Shown piece after piece: positions 44,101 through 55,623 of a stretch of 64,000 bases of DNA. Position numbers and translations under genes: made by a program. How positions within the stretch are numbered: the stretch's first letter is position 1; each line of letters opens with the position of its first letter. This stretch comes from Anastatus disparis (lineage: Eukaryota; Arthropoda; Insecta; Hymenoptera; Eupelmidae): NCBI GenBank assembly GCA_017163975.1, contig JAFFSR010000347.1, forward strand, positions 6,252,001 to 6,316,000, written 5' to 3'. The notes under the pieces were generated by a model. That model was not told the origin of the DNA. It saw nothing but the letters and a program-made list of their open reading frames with translations, and searched no databases.

Positions 44101-44940
44101 GATTATGTCAACAATATAAGCAACGTCTACTACTGAATTAATTCCTTACCAATACAAGTAGAATATGAAGACTCTACAATAGAAAAAACTGACTAGATTT
44201 ATTTATTTATTTATATTTTTTTATGAAAGGAGTTGTCTGTCCTTACACGTAGAAATAAATGCTCGCCATCAAACAAAAATTATTATCCATTTTGTTTTAT
44301 TTAGAAACTCGAAGCGGATTCTGAGAAATTAAAAAATATATTATAGGGATTTTAATTTTGGGGGTGTTTTACCCCCTAAGCAGGGTTTTTCTGAAAAATT
44401 CTGGATTACATAAGTTTTAATTATACACATGAATATAATACGTTGATTTACTCGACGATATTTATCTGGAATATTAAGTTATTAAAATAGCCCTATTGAG
44501 GGTAGTTCACCCCTTTTGAGGGATGTTTTGGAAAAATTTTCAATTATGCTTATATTATTTCGAAATTTTGTGTATAATGCGATGATTTCTTTTCAGGTTT
44601 GACAAATTTTAGAATTTTTGTCTAGGAGAAAGTGTCAAAAAATATAGTTTTTCTCTTATAAAAACAAGAAGATGCAACCCTTATCGGTGAAAATAATACA
44701 CAAATACTTGTTTTTGAATAATAAATAATATTTACTTTGTTTCACCGAGAAATTCGAAATAGTTTCCGAGAAATGTAGAAAAAACCATTTTTGGGGCTGA
44801 ACTTCTGGGGTGGTTTTCACGCCTAAAATCGCCGAATTAAAACGAACGAAAAAACACGTGTCAAATATCTTTCGATGTACTACAACATATCCAAAAATAA
44901 AGAAAATCGGTGGGGTACACCTGGGGTATTTTCCTTGTCA

Positions 44941-46825
44941 GTGTCGCATGAAGATCATTCCAGAGACGCGAGGATGCTACCAGGAATGACCTTCGAAAGT
45001 ATTTAGTGACAGCAACAGGTATGGTCAAAGCCCTCACATCACCCCTCAACGCCCTCACCGGCTGGTTCCACAGGTACCTGGAATACAAGTAAGATGGTGA
45101 ATGTGATGAGAACAACTCAAATAGAAATGTTGTAGAAAAATAACTTCTACGCCCTGCTGTGGATAACCAGCCCAGAGAGGATCTATAAGCAGAGATGTGC
45201 TGACGCCTACTTAATCTACACCATAGATATAACGAACACTAAAGTTAATGACTCTTTCTAGCCTAAGATCAAGCTCAGCAGAAATATCAGGATAGACAAG
45301 ACAGAAGTAATCCAGTAGAGACAGAGTAGTGCTCTTCTTAAAGAAATTAAGCCTGTGAAGTAAGGGGTAAGACCTGTTACATACATTTGTGACGTGTTCC
45401 TTCCAGTTCAACTTGCTGTCTAAGCATAATATTCCCATTAATAGGAATGCCAGTTATTGCCAAAGAGGGCAGCATGTTGATGTAATAATAAGAGCCAATG
45501 ATGATGGCTTTGGTTTTAGCTACGTTCAGAGTCCAGTGATTACACGTGGCCCCATTACTAATGATTAGACATGAGTGTTGTATAGAAATTAAGTTGAGCA
45601 ATTGGGAAGTGCACGTATACTTGCAGATCATCAGCATGGATTAAATATTGTATATTAGAGTGAAAATCAGAGGCAACATCATTAATGTAAATTGAAAACA
45701 GGAGAAGTCCAAGGACGGAGCCCTGAGGAACACCAGTGTTAAGAGTAACATACCGGCATTATCAACAATACCCTGACGACGATCAATCAGATAAGAAGCA
45801 ACCCATCTAACCATAGAGTGCGACACATCAAGAGACGACAATTTTCGAAGTAAGGTGGTATGGCACACTGTAAAATGCCTTACTGAAGTCAAATAACAAG
45901 AGCATAGTCACGAAGTGTGTATCCATGTTCAGTCTAATGTCATCAGTCAATTTAAGTAAAGCAGTCTGAGTACTGTGTCCAGTCTTAAAACAAGTCTGAT
46001 GAACTTCACGTAATCGTCTTGTTAATAAATAATAATGGAGCTGGTCGTAAATAAAGCGCTCAAGAACCGTGGACATAAAACAAAGTAAACAAATTGGCCT
46101 AGCATCTCCCATAGTACGCGGAGAAGAAACTTTATTGGTGGTTATAATCAACGAAGTTTTCCAACAAGTAGGAAAAATGCGGCATAATAAGGGCCCAATG
46201 ACAGGAAGAGCTGTGGAGATGATAGATTGTGGAATTGCATCGCATCCTCTAGCTTGTGAGTTAGAATGGTAGATAGCCATTTTGACATCTTCTAAAGTGA
46301 CCTCCTTGAAGTTAAACAAATGTTTGAGTGAATTGTTATCAGATAGTAAACTTAGATATTCAGAGACAGGTGATATCAGAGGGTCAAACGCAACTCCACC
46401 AAGATGCCGATTTAGTTCATTGATGGAAAAAGAGTGAGCAGAGTTAGCACCAGTGGAACAAGAATCAAGATTCTTAAGCTCCTTCCAGATCTGTCGAGAA
46501 TCAGTGATCACAGATAGTCTGTCGTAGAAGTAGAGTAGTTTTGCCGATTCAATTCATTCGTGAGCCTGATCATGAGCAACTCTATAACGCAGTAAATCGG
46601 CACGCAGTCGTGAGCGTTTGTAGCGCCTGTAAAGTCGATCTCTCTCACGAATCAGATGGTGATGCTCAGAAGTAAACTAAGGACGGTGATCCCTATTCTG
46701 CCGGATCCTCCTGATAGGCACATAAAGTGCTATTGCCTCATTAAGATGACCATAGAGACAGCCAAGGCGAGCCGACAAAGAGGAGTTGCCGTCACAGGTG
46801 GCACAGTTAAGGATGCTATACAGTC
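44941..46825 (-). pseudogene. LINE 2 reverse transcriptase, main part
   Basis: In minus-strand order: a linker region with Arg-rich RERDRLYRRYKRSRLRADLL (about 46620), the N-terminal RT part from about 46511, LLLFDFSKAF (about 45890), VPQG-type block (broken near 45735), YADD-region remnants (about 45630-45600), thumb and C-terminal SRYLWNQPVRALRGDV. Multiple frameshifts and stops. The same domain order and diagnostic words (GVAFDPL, SQARG, FSINELNRHLG) occur in LINE 3. Confidence 0.8.
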
Positions 46826-47388
46826 TGTGTCAAAAGTTAGTATTTTCGATAATGGTTTATATTTTTGGGTTAGGAGGGTTTATTAAATTTTTCACAAAGT
46901 AATTTATTAGATAATATTAAAACAATCATTTTAAACCTTGTTTAATTTAAATATAAAAATTTATTAAAAAATTATAGCATTTTAAAGTTTATAACTTTTA
47001 CTGAAATCTAATGTAATCATAAACAAGGTGCCAAAGTTTCAAAAATAATTTTATTCGACAGCAAAAAAGTTCATTTTGTTCATTTTAAAATTAAGAATCT
47101 ATTGAAAAGGATGGAATTTCGATCTTTATTTTTTATTCAAATTTATTGCTAATTGTTTACGAAAAAATATATATGTCTCAGATGGTACTCACTATGAATT
47201 ATATATAGAAGTAGGTTGGATGACCTTGACGCTTTCAGCTTCACAAAAAGGTTCCAGGTCCTCATCGGAAGCAATCAATGTAGTGGCATCATCCTTCTTC
47301 CTTCTGGCTTAATCATGCCATTCGTCACAAACGTGATAAATTTGTTACCCTTATACTTCGCCCTTGCAAGAACTCTAAATTTCAGCTG
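46826..47388. other. AT-rich spacer, nothing recognised
   Basis: No gene or repeat recognised between the 5' end of LINE 2 and the next frame. Confidence 0.45.
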
Positions 47389-47751
47389 TTACAAAGAGGA
47401 TGGCAAGAATTCATTGATGTTGATCATGGCTGGTGTCAAAGAATCAACTGCCTTAATGCCATGGTGAAGATGATCCTTGATCATATCAGTGCTCAGTTTG
47501 CCGGTTTTAATTTTAGCAGTAATAAGTGCTCGAGCCAAAGCAGTGCTCTTCATTGTCACAAGGAGCGGAACTATCAATAAGCGATTCTGCTGCTGATCAA
47601 ATGATGTAGCTGACGGGACAGATGCAGATGCAGATGTAGATGTTTGAGCAGTTCCTGGTGAAACCGGGGCAACATTTTCAGCCAAAGAGCGCCTGAGAGG
47701 TCGAACAGAAGTAATATCATTCAGAGAGAACCTTGAGTCAAGTAATAGCAA
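47389..47751 (-). CDS. Unrecognised 120-residue Ser/Thr-rich ORF
   Basis: A minus-strand frame with a low-complexity Ser/Thr/Ala segment (TSTSASASVPSATS, residues about 38-51) followed by a more protein-like part (TALARALITAKIKTGKL, DHLHHGIKAV). I do not recognise it. Coding-like sequence may continue in other frames to about 47215, suggesting a broken ORF, perhaps of a retroelement gag or ORF1. It starts next to a GA microsatellite. Low confidence that it is a gene. Confidence 0.25.
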   Translation of the reverse strand: MLLLDSRFSLNDITSVRPLRRSLAENVAPVSPGTAQTSTSASASVPSATSFDQQQNRLLIVPLLVTMKSTALARALITAKIKTGKLSTDMIKDHLHHGIKAVDSLTPAMININEFLPSSL

Positions 47752-47776
47752 GACAATGTGTCGCCACTTATACCAA

Positions 47777-47833
47777 GAGAGAGAGAGAGAGAGAAAGAGA
47801 GAGAGCGGAGAGAGAGAGAGAAAGAGAGAGAGG
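47777..47833 (+). repeat. GA microsatellite
   Basis: Runs of GA with occasional AA and GC interruptions. Confidence 0.95.
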
Positions 47834-48114
47834 GAGTATATATATGTATACGCAACCAGTTTATTGAATGCACGCTACACCGCGGTAATACCGCCTTTGT
47901 TTAGTATCCGGCGCACGTCACAGGTGTGTAGTAGTCTCATATTATTACTTCCTCCCTTAAATTGATATATGTTATAGAAATTTGGCTTTTTGAATGCGCA
48001 TTCAATAAGCCAGGCAGCGCACAAATATAACGGGAGTCCATAGCAGCATTCATTAAGACGTTTAAATATTCTTATATGTGTGTGTGTAAATATATATGTA
48101 TATACATATATGTA

Positions 48115-48119
<5 letters not shown>

Positions 48120-48172
<53 letters not shown>
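48120..48172 (+). repeat. TA microsatellite
   Basis: About 25 TA units. The next MITE inserted within it, and TA units resume at 49196-49220. Confidence 0.95.
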
Positions 48173-48173
<1 letters not shown>

Positions 48174-48177
<4 letters not shown>

Positions 48178-49195
48178 CATTTTACACCAACTGAAAGAGC
48201 AAAAAAATAAAAATTGATGAAACTCTGAGAATGTATTCTTATTGTTACCAAGAATATGTAAAAAAATTTTCAATGATTTAGATTGGAAGGATCAAAAGCT
48301 ATAAATCCTTGAAATTTGGAAATTTTTCCAAAAATTTGGAAAAGTCCCAACTTTATCATTTTTTTTCTGAAAATCCTGATGTTTTAGAGAGAAATTCATA
48401 AGAATACTTCTTGTTGTAAATGAAGAGAAAAGTTAGCATGATTTTTTACAAACCTGAATTTCGAAGTTTTCTATTGATTTTTATATGTATTACATAGTAA
48501 TTGAAATTACTCATTGTTTGCCAATTTAGAAATCGCTTTTCGAGGGTTTATTTTCTTCCATTTCACATGAACTTTGAAATAAATTTTTGATCATGTAAGT
48601 CAGAGCCATCAACAAGGGGTTATAACAGTTTAAAATATATATTTTCATGTATGATTTATTTTTCATATTGATTATAAATATATATTTTCATGTATGATTT
48701 ATTTTTCATATTGAAAATAAATTATACATGAAAATATAAATTTTAAACGGTCATAAATCTTTATTGATGGCTCTGACTTACATAGTCAAAAATTTATTTT
48801 AAAGTTCATGTAAAATGGAAGAAAACAAGCCCTCAAAAAGCAATCTCTAAAGTGGCGAACAATGAGTAATTTCAATTACTATGTAATACATATAAGAACC
48901 AATAGAAAACTTCAAAATTCAGGTCTGTAAAAAATCATGCTAACCCTCCTCTGCATTTACAACAAAAAGTATTCTTATGAATTTCTCTTTAAAATATCAG
49001 GATTTTCAGAAAAAAAAATAATAAAGTTGGGACTTTTCCAAAAATTTTGAAAAATTTTCAAATTTTAAGGATCTATAGCTCTTGACACTTTCAATTTAGA
49101 TCCTTGAAAATTTTTTTACATATCTTATGTAACAAACAGAATATATTCTCAGAGTTTTTTATTTTTTTGCTCTTCCAGTTGTTATGAAATGTCCC
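48174..49195. mobile_element. 1022-bp long-armed MITE in a TA microsatellite, copy 2
   Basis: Same family as 15229-17265, with ends GGCACATTTTACACCAACTG and the complement of GGGACATTTCATAACAACTG. Uninterrupted, so it shows the empty site (TTTATTGATGG near 48757) of the element nested in copy 1. Confidence 0.85.
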
Positions 49196-49198
49196 ATA

Positions 49199-49220
<22 letters not shown>

Positions 49221-49234
<14 letters not shown>

Positions 49235-51445
49235 TAGATAGATAGATAGATAGATATTTAAATTTATTAACTGTACATTATGTTGTATAACAAAAATAAT
49301 ACAAATTCGTAGGTATATATATAAATATATATATATAAAATGAGATACTAAGTAAAAATATAATTAAAACAAAGATACAATAATTAAAAGTAATTAAAGT
49401 CTAGCTCGGAGCAGAGGCTCATTCTCAAGGGAAAGGTAGTGCGAGTATGTTGATGCCTTGAATAATGCCAATGATGAAGAATTTCTTAATGATGATGGTA
49501 GACTGTTCCATAGTTGCGATGACACAACCAGGAATGATCTTTGGTGATACTCGGTAGATGAAAAAGGAATGGTTAACGGTCTCACATCACCCCTCAGTGT
49601 CCTCACAGGCCGGCTCCACAAATATCTAGAATAAAGATATGAAGGTGAGCATGACAAAAACATTTTGTATAAGAAGGTAGTAATGAAGTAGTTTCTTCTA
49701 CCCAAACTGGATAACCAGCCTAGAGAGGACCTGTAAGCAGAGATGTGCTCGCGCCTACTTACACCATAGATGTTACGAATACCAGAGTTTACCACCCTTT
49801 GAAGCCTCAGATCGAGTTTAGCGGAAAGGTCAATATAGACCAAACAGCAGTAATCAAGCAAAGGAAACAGCAAGGAACGGATAAGATGCTTACGTAGTGC
49901 AATGGTGGTACTTTTTCGAAAGAAATTTAATCTATAGAGCAATGAGTGGCTTTTGCTGCACACATGCGCAATTTGATCCTTCCAGTTCAACTTGCTATCA
50001 AGCCATACACCAAGACTACGAATAGAAGATTCAAACTTAATAAGGTCACCATTTATTGGCACACCAGTGATGTGTAATGAGGGCAGCATATTGACATAGA
50101 AATAAGATCCAATAATAATAGCTTTTGTTTCGTTCACATTTAATTTTAGATGATTGTTTGTCGCCCAGTTAACAATACCGACAGCTTGATCACTCATGAG
50201 AGCAGTAACAGAAGCTAACTTAGCAATTGGGAAGTGAATGTACACCTTAAGATCATCAGCATAGATAAGATGCTGCACACCGGCATGGAAGTCAGCAGCC
50301 ACATCATTGATGTATATAGAAAACAACAGTGGACCAAGGACAGAGCCCTGAGGAACACCAGTATTTAATGTTACATAGTCAGATGCATTACCATCTGCAT
50401 CAATAACAGCCTGCTGTCTCTCAGAGAGATAAGACGCGAACTATTGCACGACTGAATGCGAGATGTCAAGAGAAGACATTTTTCTGAGCAGAGAGACATG
50501 GCATACCGTATCAAATGCTTTGCTGAAATCAAATAAGAACAGCAACGTCACGTAGCGTCTGTCCATATTGCGTCTAATGTCCTCAGTTAGTTTCAGTAGT
50601 GCGGTATGGGTACTATGACCAGTTCGAAATCCAGTCTGATAAGGGTCTAGTAGCTGTCGCGTAGACAAGTAATTGTAGAGTTGATCATAGACTAGACGTT
50701 CAAGAACCTTGGATATAAAAGATAATAATGAAATTGGCCTAATGTCACCAAAAGCTTGAGGAGAGGAGATTTTGTTTATTGTAGTGACCAGCGAGATCTT
50801 CCAGCATGAAGGAAATAAGGACTCATGCAATGAGTCGTTATAAATGCGACATAACAAAGGCCCGATGACCGGAAATGCCGCACGGACTAAAGATTAAAGA
50901 ACAGCATCAAACCCTCTGGCCTGTGAAGCTGAATGACAAACAGCCACCCACACCTCCTCCAAAGTAACTGCATTAAACTTAAACATGGGTTTAAGTGGTT
51001 CATCCAGAGCAAGTGTATTCATGTAACCAGAAATGGAGGGGACCAGAGGATCAAACGCAACTCCACCAAAATACCGATTCAAATCATTAATTGAAAAAGA
51101 ATGTCGAGAGTCACTACTGCTGGAACATACGCCAAGGTTCTTGAGTTCTTTCCAGATCTGTCTTGCGTCAGTAATCTTAGATAGTCTGCCGTGGTAATAC
51201 AGTAATTTAGCTGATTCGATGCATGAATGAGCCCGATCTCGAGCATCTCTATAAGATATAAGATGAGCACGCAGTCTAGTACGTTTAAAACGTCTGTAAA
51301 GCCTATCTTTCTCACAGATTAAGCGGTGATGTTCGGAGGTAAACCAGGGACGATGATTCTTGCTCTGTCGAACACGCCTAACAGGCACAAACCGTGAGAT
51401 AGCCTCATTAAGATGAGTGTAAAGACATTCAAGGCGAGCCAAAAG
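49221..51445 (-). mobile_element. LINE 3 (CR1/L2-like), 5'-truncated
   Basis: Minus-strand LINE from about 51445 to its short-repeat tail at 49221-49257 (GATA units next to GA units). The endonuclease is missing. It abuts LINE 4's 3' tail through a GA run at about 51443-51465. Confidence 0.8.
49394..51442 (-). pseudogene. LINE 3 reverse transcriptase
   Basis: The best-preserved LINE frame here: one reading frame from 51442 to 49394, interrupted only by a TAA near 50891 and a TAG at 50441-50443. Order: linker (NHRPWFTSEHHRLICEKDRL), RT with DIRPISLLSFISKVLERL, LFLFDFSKAFDTV and TGVPQGSVLGPLLFSIYIND, active site LIYADDLKVY (about 50262), thumb, and the C-terminal region ending NEPLLRARL. The protein performs target-primed reverse transcription. 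Two isolated nonsense changes and no frameshifts suggest it is younger than LINE 2. Confidence 0.88.
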
Positions 51446-51588
51446 AGAGAGAGAGAGAGAGAGAGTGAAAGAGGAAGATTGATTGATTGATTGATACGTT
51501 TATTTAAGGCCGTGGGGTTCAACCCCGTATGGCTCATACGAAATTACAAAGTATATACATAAAATAAACGGAAAAATATCGTAATTAA

Positions 51589-51972
51589 CGGTAGGCCGGA
51601 GTAGAACCTGATACCGACCGAGTAACAATTGAGTTGTTTGTTATTTACTCAAGTTTTAATCGGTGTATCTTCAAATTAAAGGTCGAGCGCAATAGATATT
51701 ATTATTATGAACATCTATGCACAAGAAAAAAAATATCTACCGGTTTGTTTTTGAGAAAAGTAAGGAACGCCGAAGTAAAAGTTTATGTTTATAATATTTT
51801 CGCGTTCTCACTTTCTTCAAAAACAAAGCGGTAGAATTTTTTTTTCTTGTGCATAGATGTTCATGATAATAATATCTATTGCGCTCGACCTTTAATTTGA
51901 AGATACACCGATTAAAACTTGAGTAAATAACAAAAATGCCAATTAGACAAGGACAGCGAATCCGGCCTGCTC
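51589..51972. mobile_element. 384-bp MITE, TTAA target duplication
   Basis: Flanked by TTAA at 51585-51588 and 51973-51976, with inverted arms (inner part GTTATTTACTCAAGTTTTAA and its complement). The right outer end reads, inverted, GAGCAGGCCGGATTCGC, with TTGTCTAAT about 20 bp in, like the 381-bp element at 11935-12315. The left outer 40 bp are more diverged. It sits in LINE 4. Confidence 0.8.
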
Positions 51973-52330
51973 TTAAAAAGGATTGAGGCAGATCATCATA
52001 GACTGCGCAACAGTAATCGAGAATCGGAAAGATCAAGGCCTCGACTAGCTCTTTCCTAACCTTTCTGGACAACGCATGTCTATGGAACTTAAGAGACTGT
52101 AGAGTACCAAAAATACGACCAAGTATCAAGTTGACTTGTTATCTCCAATTTAATGTGCTATTTATCCAGACTCCTAAGTTCTTAACGAGATCTGTGTAAG
52201 GAATAGACACGTCATTCAGAAGAATATGAGGGCATGGCAATCGATCAATTCTTGCTATAGACTGTTCACTGTCCAAGAATATAGCCTGCATCTTAGTGGG
52301 ATTCAAGATGAATTCATTGTCATTTGCCCA

Positions 52331-52472
52331 CTTGACTATGACTACTATACTTGACTATGACTACTATACTTGACTATGACTACTATACTTGACTATGACT
52401 ACTATACTTGACCATGACTACTATACTTGACTATGACTACTATACTTGACTATGACTACTATACTATACTTG
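52331..52472 (+). repeat. 19-bp tandem array replacing the RT core
   Basis: About seven copies of CTTGACTATGACTACTATA, with minor changes at the ends. On LINE 4's coding strand the array falls between the FDFSKAFDTI block and a later segment (WANDNEFILNP), where the PQG and YADD blocks should be, so the catalytic core is lost. Confidence 0.9.
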
Positions 52473-52479
52473 AGGTATT

Positions 52480-53992
52480 GTGTCGAATGCCTTTGAAAAA
52501 TCGAACAAAAGCAAAACAGTTATCATTCTCTAATCAATCGCGAGACGGACATCTTCTAAAAGCTTCAGGAGTGCTGTCTGCTATTTGACCTTCGAAAACC
52601 TGCCTGAAGACAGTCAAACAGGGCATTGCCCTCTACATGAGCATACATTTGAGAATGGACCACTCTTTTCAGGGCTTTGAGACTTTACAAAGCTATGGAT
52701 CGCGTCTGGGAGGGAGAGTCAAGTTTATTTGACTTTGCCAACGACAGAAGAAATGCTCTTTTCCAAGCATCAGGAAAGATACCAGAGGGCAAAGAAATGT
52801 CAGTTGAGAGATCGTCAGGCCCCACTGCCTTCGATGAAACAAGATGTAAAAAGGAGTCAATCACAGAACGGTCAACCTCAGCGAACTCAAAGACCGGAAA
52901 ATCTCTGCGTAGTGGTACAGCAAGTACCTCATTAAGCTCACTGTCCGACAAAGCAGCAGATGACGATAAAATGGAAGTATAATGTGTCAAAAGTGCTTTG
53001 GATGAGAAGTATTGTAGTGGTAAAGGTAGAATTTTGTTAGAGAGCCCGATTTTATGTAGTGTTGTCCAGCGATTTGATGAGTTCGACGAGGCAGATAGAT
53101 GATCGGATATAAATTCATTTTTAGCAGTGTCTAAAGCGTTTGAAACCTTTCCACGAAGTCTCCTGTAATAAGCAATAGACAGAATGGAACCTGAACGAGC
53201 AGCAGACCGATATGCTCTATAGCGTTTTTTCATTTTGATACGAATATCGTGGGTAACCCAGAGTTTTTTTCGAATAGTTAGATTGCACGATTTCAGCGGT
53301 GAATATTTATCAAAAGACGAAACAAGGACAGAAGACAAACCATTTACTAAACCTTCAATAAGTTCCGTACTAGAACAAGTAGATGCAAGGTTCACTTGTG
53401 ATTTAAGAAAAAGAATTCTAGAAATTGACTCGTTTAAGTTAACACGGTTAATATTAGGAAAGTTTCTGAAAAAGAGATTTCTAGTTATGTTAGGTGGTTT
53501 ATATGCTCTATAGGTGATTGAAATAAGATCATAGCCTGCAATAAAAGGTTCCGATGACTTTTTATAAAATATCAAAGAGCTGTCATCATTAATGATGAAT
53601 AGATCAATCCAAGAATGTGAAGAATACTCCGAAGTTAAAGTGTGGTGTGTAGGACCAGATGGAACCACATAAAGAACATACGAGTCAATAACTGAATGAA
53701 AAGTGTTAGCAGAATAACTGTTAGATGATAAGTTTATGTTGAAATCGCCTGTAATAACAACATTTTTGTATGAAGGTAAGAATGTAGACAATATATTAAG
53801 AAAGTCATCCGGGAAAAGAGCCTTAGGACGTAAATAGACAACTGCAAAATTCAATTTTTCAGTATCAAGCGAGATCTCAGCCATGAGAAACTCCGCAGTA
53901 TTATCGAAAACAGGATCAGATTGAGACAAAATCTTAACTTTAAGGAAGTCACGAGCGTAAAAGCCGACTTCAGGAGATAATTGAGTTATCAT
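52480..53992 (-). pseudogene. LINE 4 endonuclease C-terminal part and RT start
   Basis: A 435-codon minus-strand frame (53992-52685) covers the second half of the AP-like endonuclease, with NVVITGDFNIN (about residues 77-87) and SHSWIDLFIIND (about 127-138). The usual SDH at the final motif reads AGYDLISITY here, so the catalytic histidine is missing. A helical linker (RKKLWVTHDIRIKMKKRYRA) and the first RT residues (SSKAVGPDDLS) follow. Similarity then continues through stops to FDFSKAFDTI near 52500. The first half of the endonuclease is missing or frameshifted beyond 53992. Confidence 0.8.
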
Positions 53993-54059
53993 CTAGCTCA
54001 ACTTATAGTCGAATTGATGGTTGATTGCGTCAATTTAATTTTAACTCACCAGGTGGCAA

Positions 54060-54858
54060 TTTTTAAGTTCTACGATTCCTTATACAAATTTCAAAGACGC
54101 AGATATATAAGGCCAGAATGATTTTAGCTTAATCGCAAATGCTCTTCGTTTTTCGAAGAGCTGAAACTACGAGGTCTACCTCGTTTTTGTTTTTTCCTTT
54201 AAATGGAAAATGATTATCATGTAAAGTCATTTTTCAATGACATAATTCATGAAAAATGACGTTTTTTTCCTAAATTTGGAGAAAATTACGTCTTTGAAGA
54301 CGTTTTTGGTCGTGTCTTAGATTGGAACAAAAAAGACGTCATTTTTCCAATGTTCAGAAAAGTTATTTAACAAATAACATCTTTTTATAATTTCAAAGAC
54401 GTATTTTTTTAATAAAAATTTGTAAGAAAAGACGTCATTTTTATAAAAAAAATACGTTTTTGAAATAATAAAAAGACGTCACTTGTTAAATAACTTTTCT
54501 AAACATTGGAAAAATGACTTCTTTTTTTGTTCCAATCTAAGACACGACCAAAGACGTCTTCAAAGACGTCATTCAAAGATGTCTTTCAAAGACGTCTTAG
54601 AAAGACGTTATTATTTTCAACAGAAAAGACGTCATTCGTTTTAAAAAAAAATTTTTTTTTTTTAAATATAGATCTTTTACTATGAGTATTTATTAGAAAA
54701 ATACGTCTTTGAAATTATTTGACTTATAAAAAAGACGTAATTTGGTTACTATATTTCCTAAACATTAAAAAAATGACGTCTTATTTTGTTCCAATCTAAG
54801 ACACGACCAAAGACGTCTTTAAAGACGTACTGGAAAAACGCCATTATTGTCAACAGGG
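54060..54858. mobile_element. Foldback element rich in GACGTC
   Basis: A segment at about 54285-54375 (TTGGTCGTGTCTTAGATTGG) recurs inverted at about 54470-54600 and again at about 54700-54840, so there are three related arms. The hexamer GACGTC and AAAGACGT-like words occur many times. The right end reads CAACAGGG followed by TA at 54859-54860. The left end was not fixed. It lies against an exonuclease fragment. Confidence 0.65.
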
Positions 54859-54860
54859 TA

Positions 54861-55135
54861 GCGCTGCTGTTAATGACGAGATCGGTGGTCAATTTACTGA
54901 TTGTGATAAAGCCATTCTTATATTTGATCTTGAAACCGAAGGTTTTTCTATGACTGACGACGTTTTACAAATAGCTGTGAAACATAATGATTTAGTTTTT
55001 AATAAATACGCGGAACCTACTAAATCTATAAATCCTAAAGCTTCCGCTGTTCATGGTTTGACAAATAAAAATAGTGATTTGTATCTTCGTGGAGTAAAAA
55101 TAGAGACTTTATCAGATAATCTGAAATGTTATTGA
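54861..55135 (+). pseudogene. DEDDh 3'-5' exonuclease fragment
   Basis: An open frame of about 90 codons from the MITE boundary to TGA 55133-55135. It reads like the first part of a DnaQ/RNase T-type exonuclease: Exo I motif ILIFDLETEGFS with Asp and Glu metal ligands, then DDVLQIAV, and PKASAVHGLTN, a typical helix before Exo II. The later Exo II and Exo III motifs are absent, so it is truncated. The preceding residues (NDEIGGQFTD) are not part of the domain, so it may be a domain of a larger, perhaps element-encoded, protein. No start codon is needed upstream. Identity as a host or transposon gene is open. Confidence 0.6.
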
Positions 55136-55237
55136 TTTAACAGATCTGCTGTTAATCTGACAGAACCTTATTGATCTAACAGAATCTGTGCAGTTAAAAT
55201 AGCCCAAATACGATTGTGCTGCCAATTTAACAGATCG

Positions 55238-55556
55238 GCTGTTGATGTAATTGAATAACAGTTGACATAAGAAAACATAAGTCAAAATAAAAGTATGACC
55301 TACATTTCAACAAAATTTTATGAATTGAATCAATAAAATGTGCATGCTCAAATTAACTAATGAATTATTTCAATACAAATGTCTCAATTTAATTATATCA
55401 ACAGCCGTGCTGTTGATATAATTAATAACAGTTAAAATAAAAAGAACGTAAGTCAAAATAAAAGTATGACTTATATTTCAACAAAATTTTATAAATTGAA
55501 CCAATAATATGTACATGCTTAAATTAATTAATGAATTATATTTCAATAGAAATGTT
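55238..55556 (+). repeat. 171-bp direct duplication
   Basis: Two copies beginning GCTGTTGATRTAATTRAATA at 55238 and 55409, diverged by several substitutions and small indels, each containing AAGTCAAAATAAAAGTATGA. Confidence 0.85.
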
Positions 55557-55623
55557 GAAAAATAAATGGACTTCAACACTGATCTTGGAATACGAGCAAG
55601 AATTCTTTATTATTTTTAAATAA

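Larger units (their letters stand above)
38718..44937. mobile_element. 6220-bp pogo/Zator-like DNA transposon
   Basis: Inverted terminal arms of about 650 bp (ends CAAGAAAGGACCCCAGGT and CAAGGAAAATACCCCAGG), flanked by TCA at 38715-38717 and 44938-44940. It carries a broken minus-strand DDE transposase (42187-40156), itself interrupted by a MITE and a SINE. A 3-bp duplication excludes ordinary Tc1/pogo elements, which duplicate TA. The Zator superfamily is described with 3-bp duplications and is a reasonable guess. It inserted into LINE 2. Confidence 0.8.
38420..46825 (-). mobile_element. LINE 2 (CR1/L2-like), split by a DNA transposon
   Basis: Two minus-strand parts form one LINE. 46825-44941 carries linker, RT and most of the C-terminal region; 38714-38420 carries the last 27 or so codons (ending FSYFLSLENGHPPLV) and the 3' UTR, which matches LINE 3's 3' UTR at 49258 onward (AAATTTATTAACTGTACATTA-like). 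The 6220-bp transposon between them explains the gap. Same family as LINE 3. Confidence 0.8.
51476..54000 (-). mobile_element. LINE 4 (CR1/L2-like, different family)
   Basis: Runs on the minus strand from about 54000 to an AATC-type tail (GATTGATTGATTGAT at 51479-51494). Unlike the other copies it keeps much of the endonuclease. The 3' coding region is disrupted by a MITE (51589-51972) and a 19-bp repeat array (52331-52472). The C-terminal domain also seems shortened before the tail. Confidence 0.75.
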
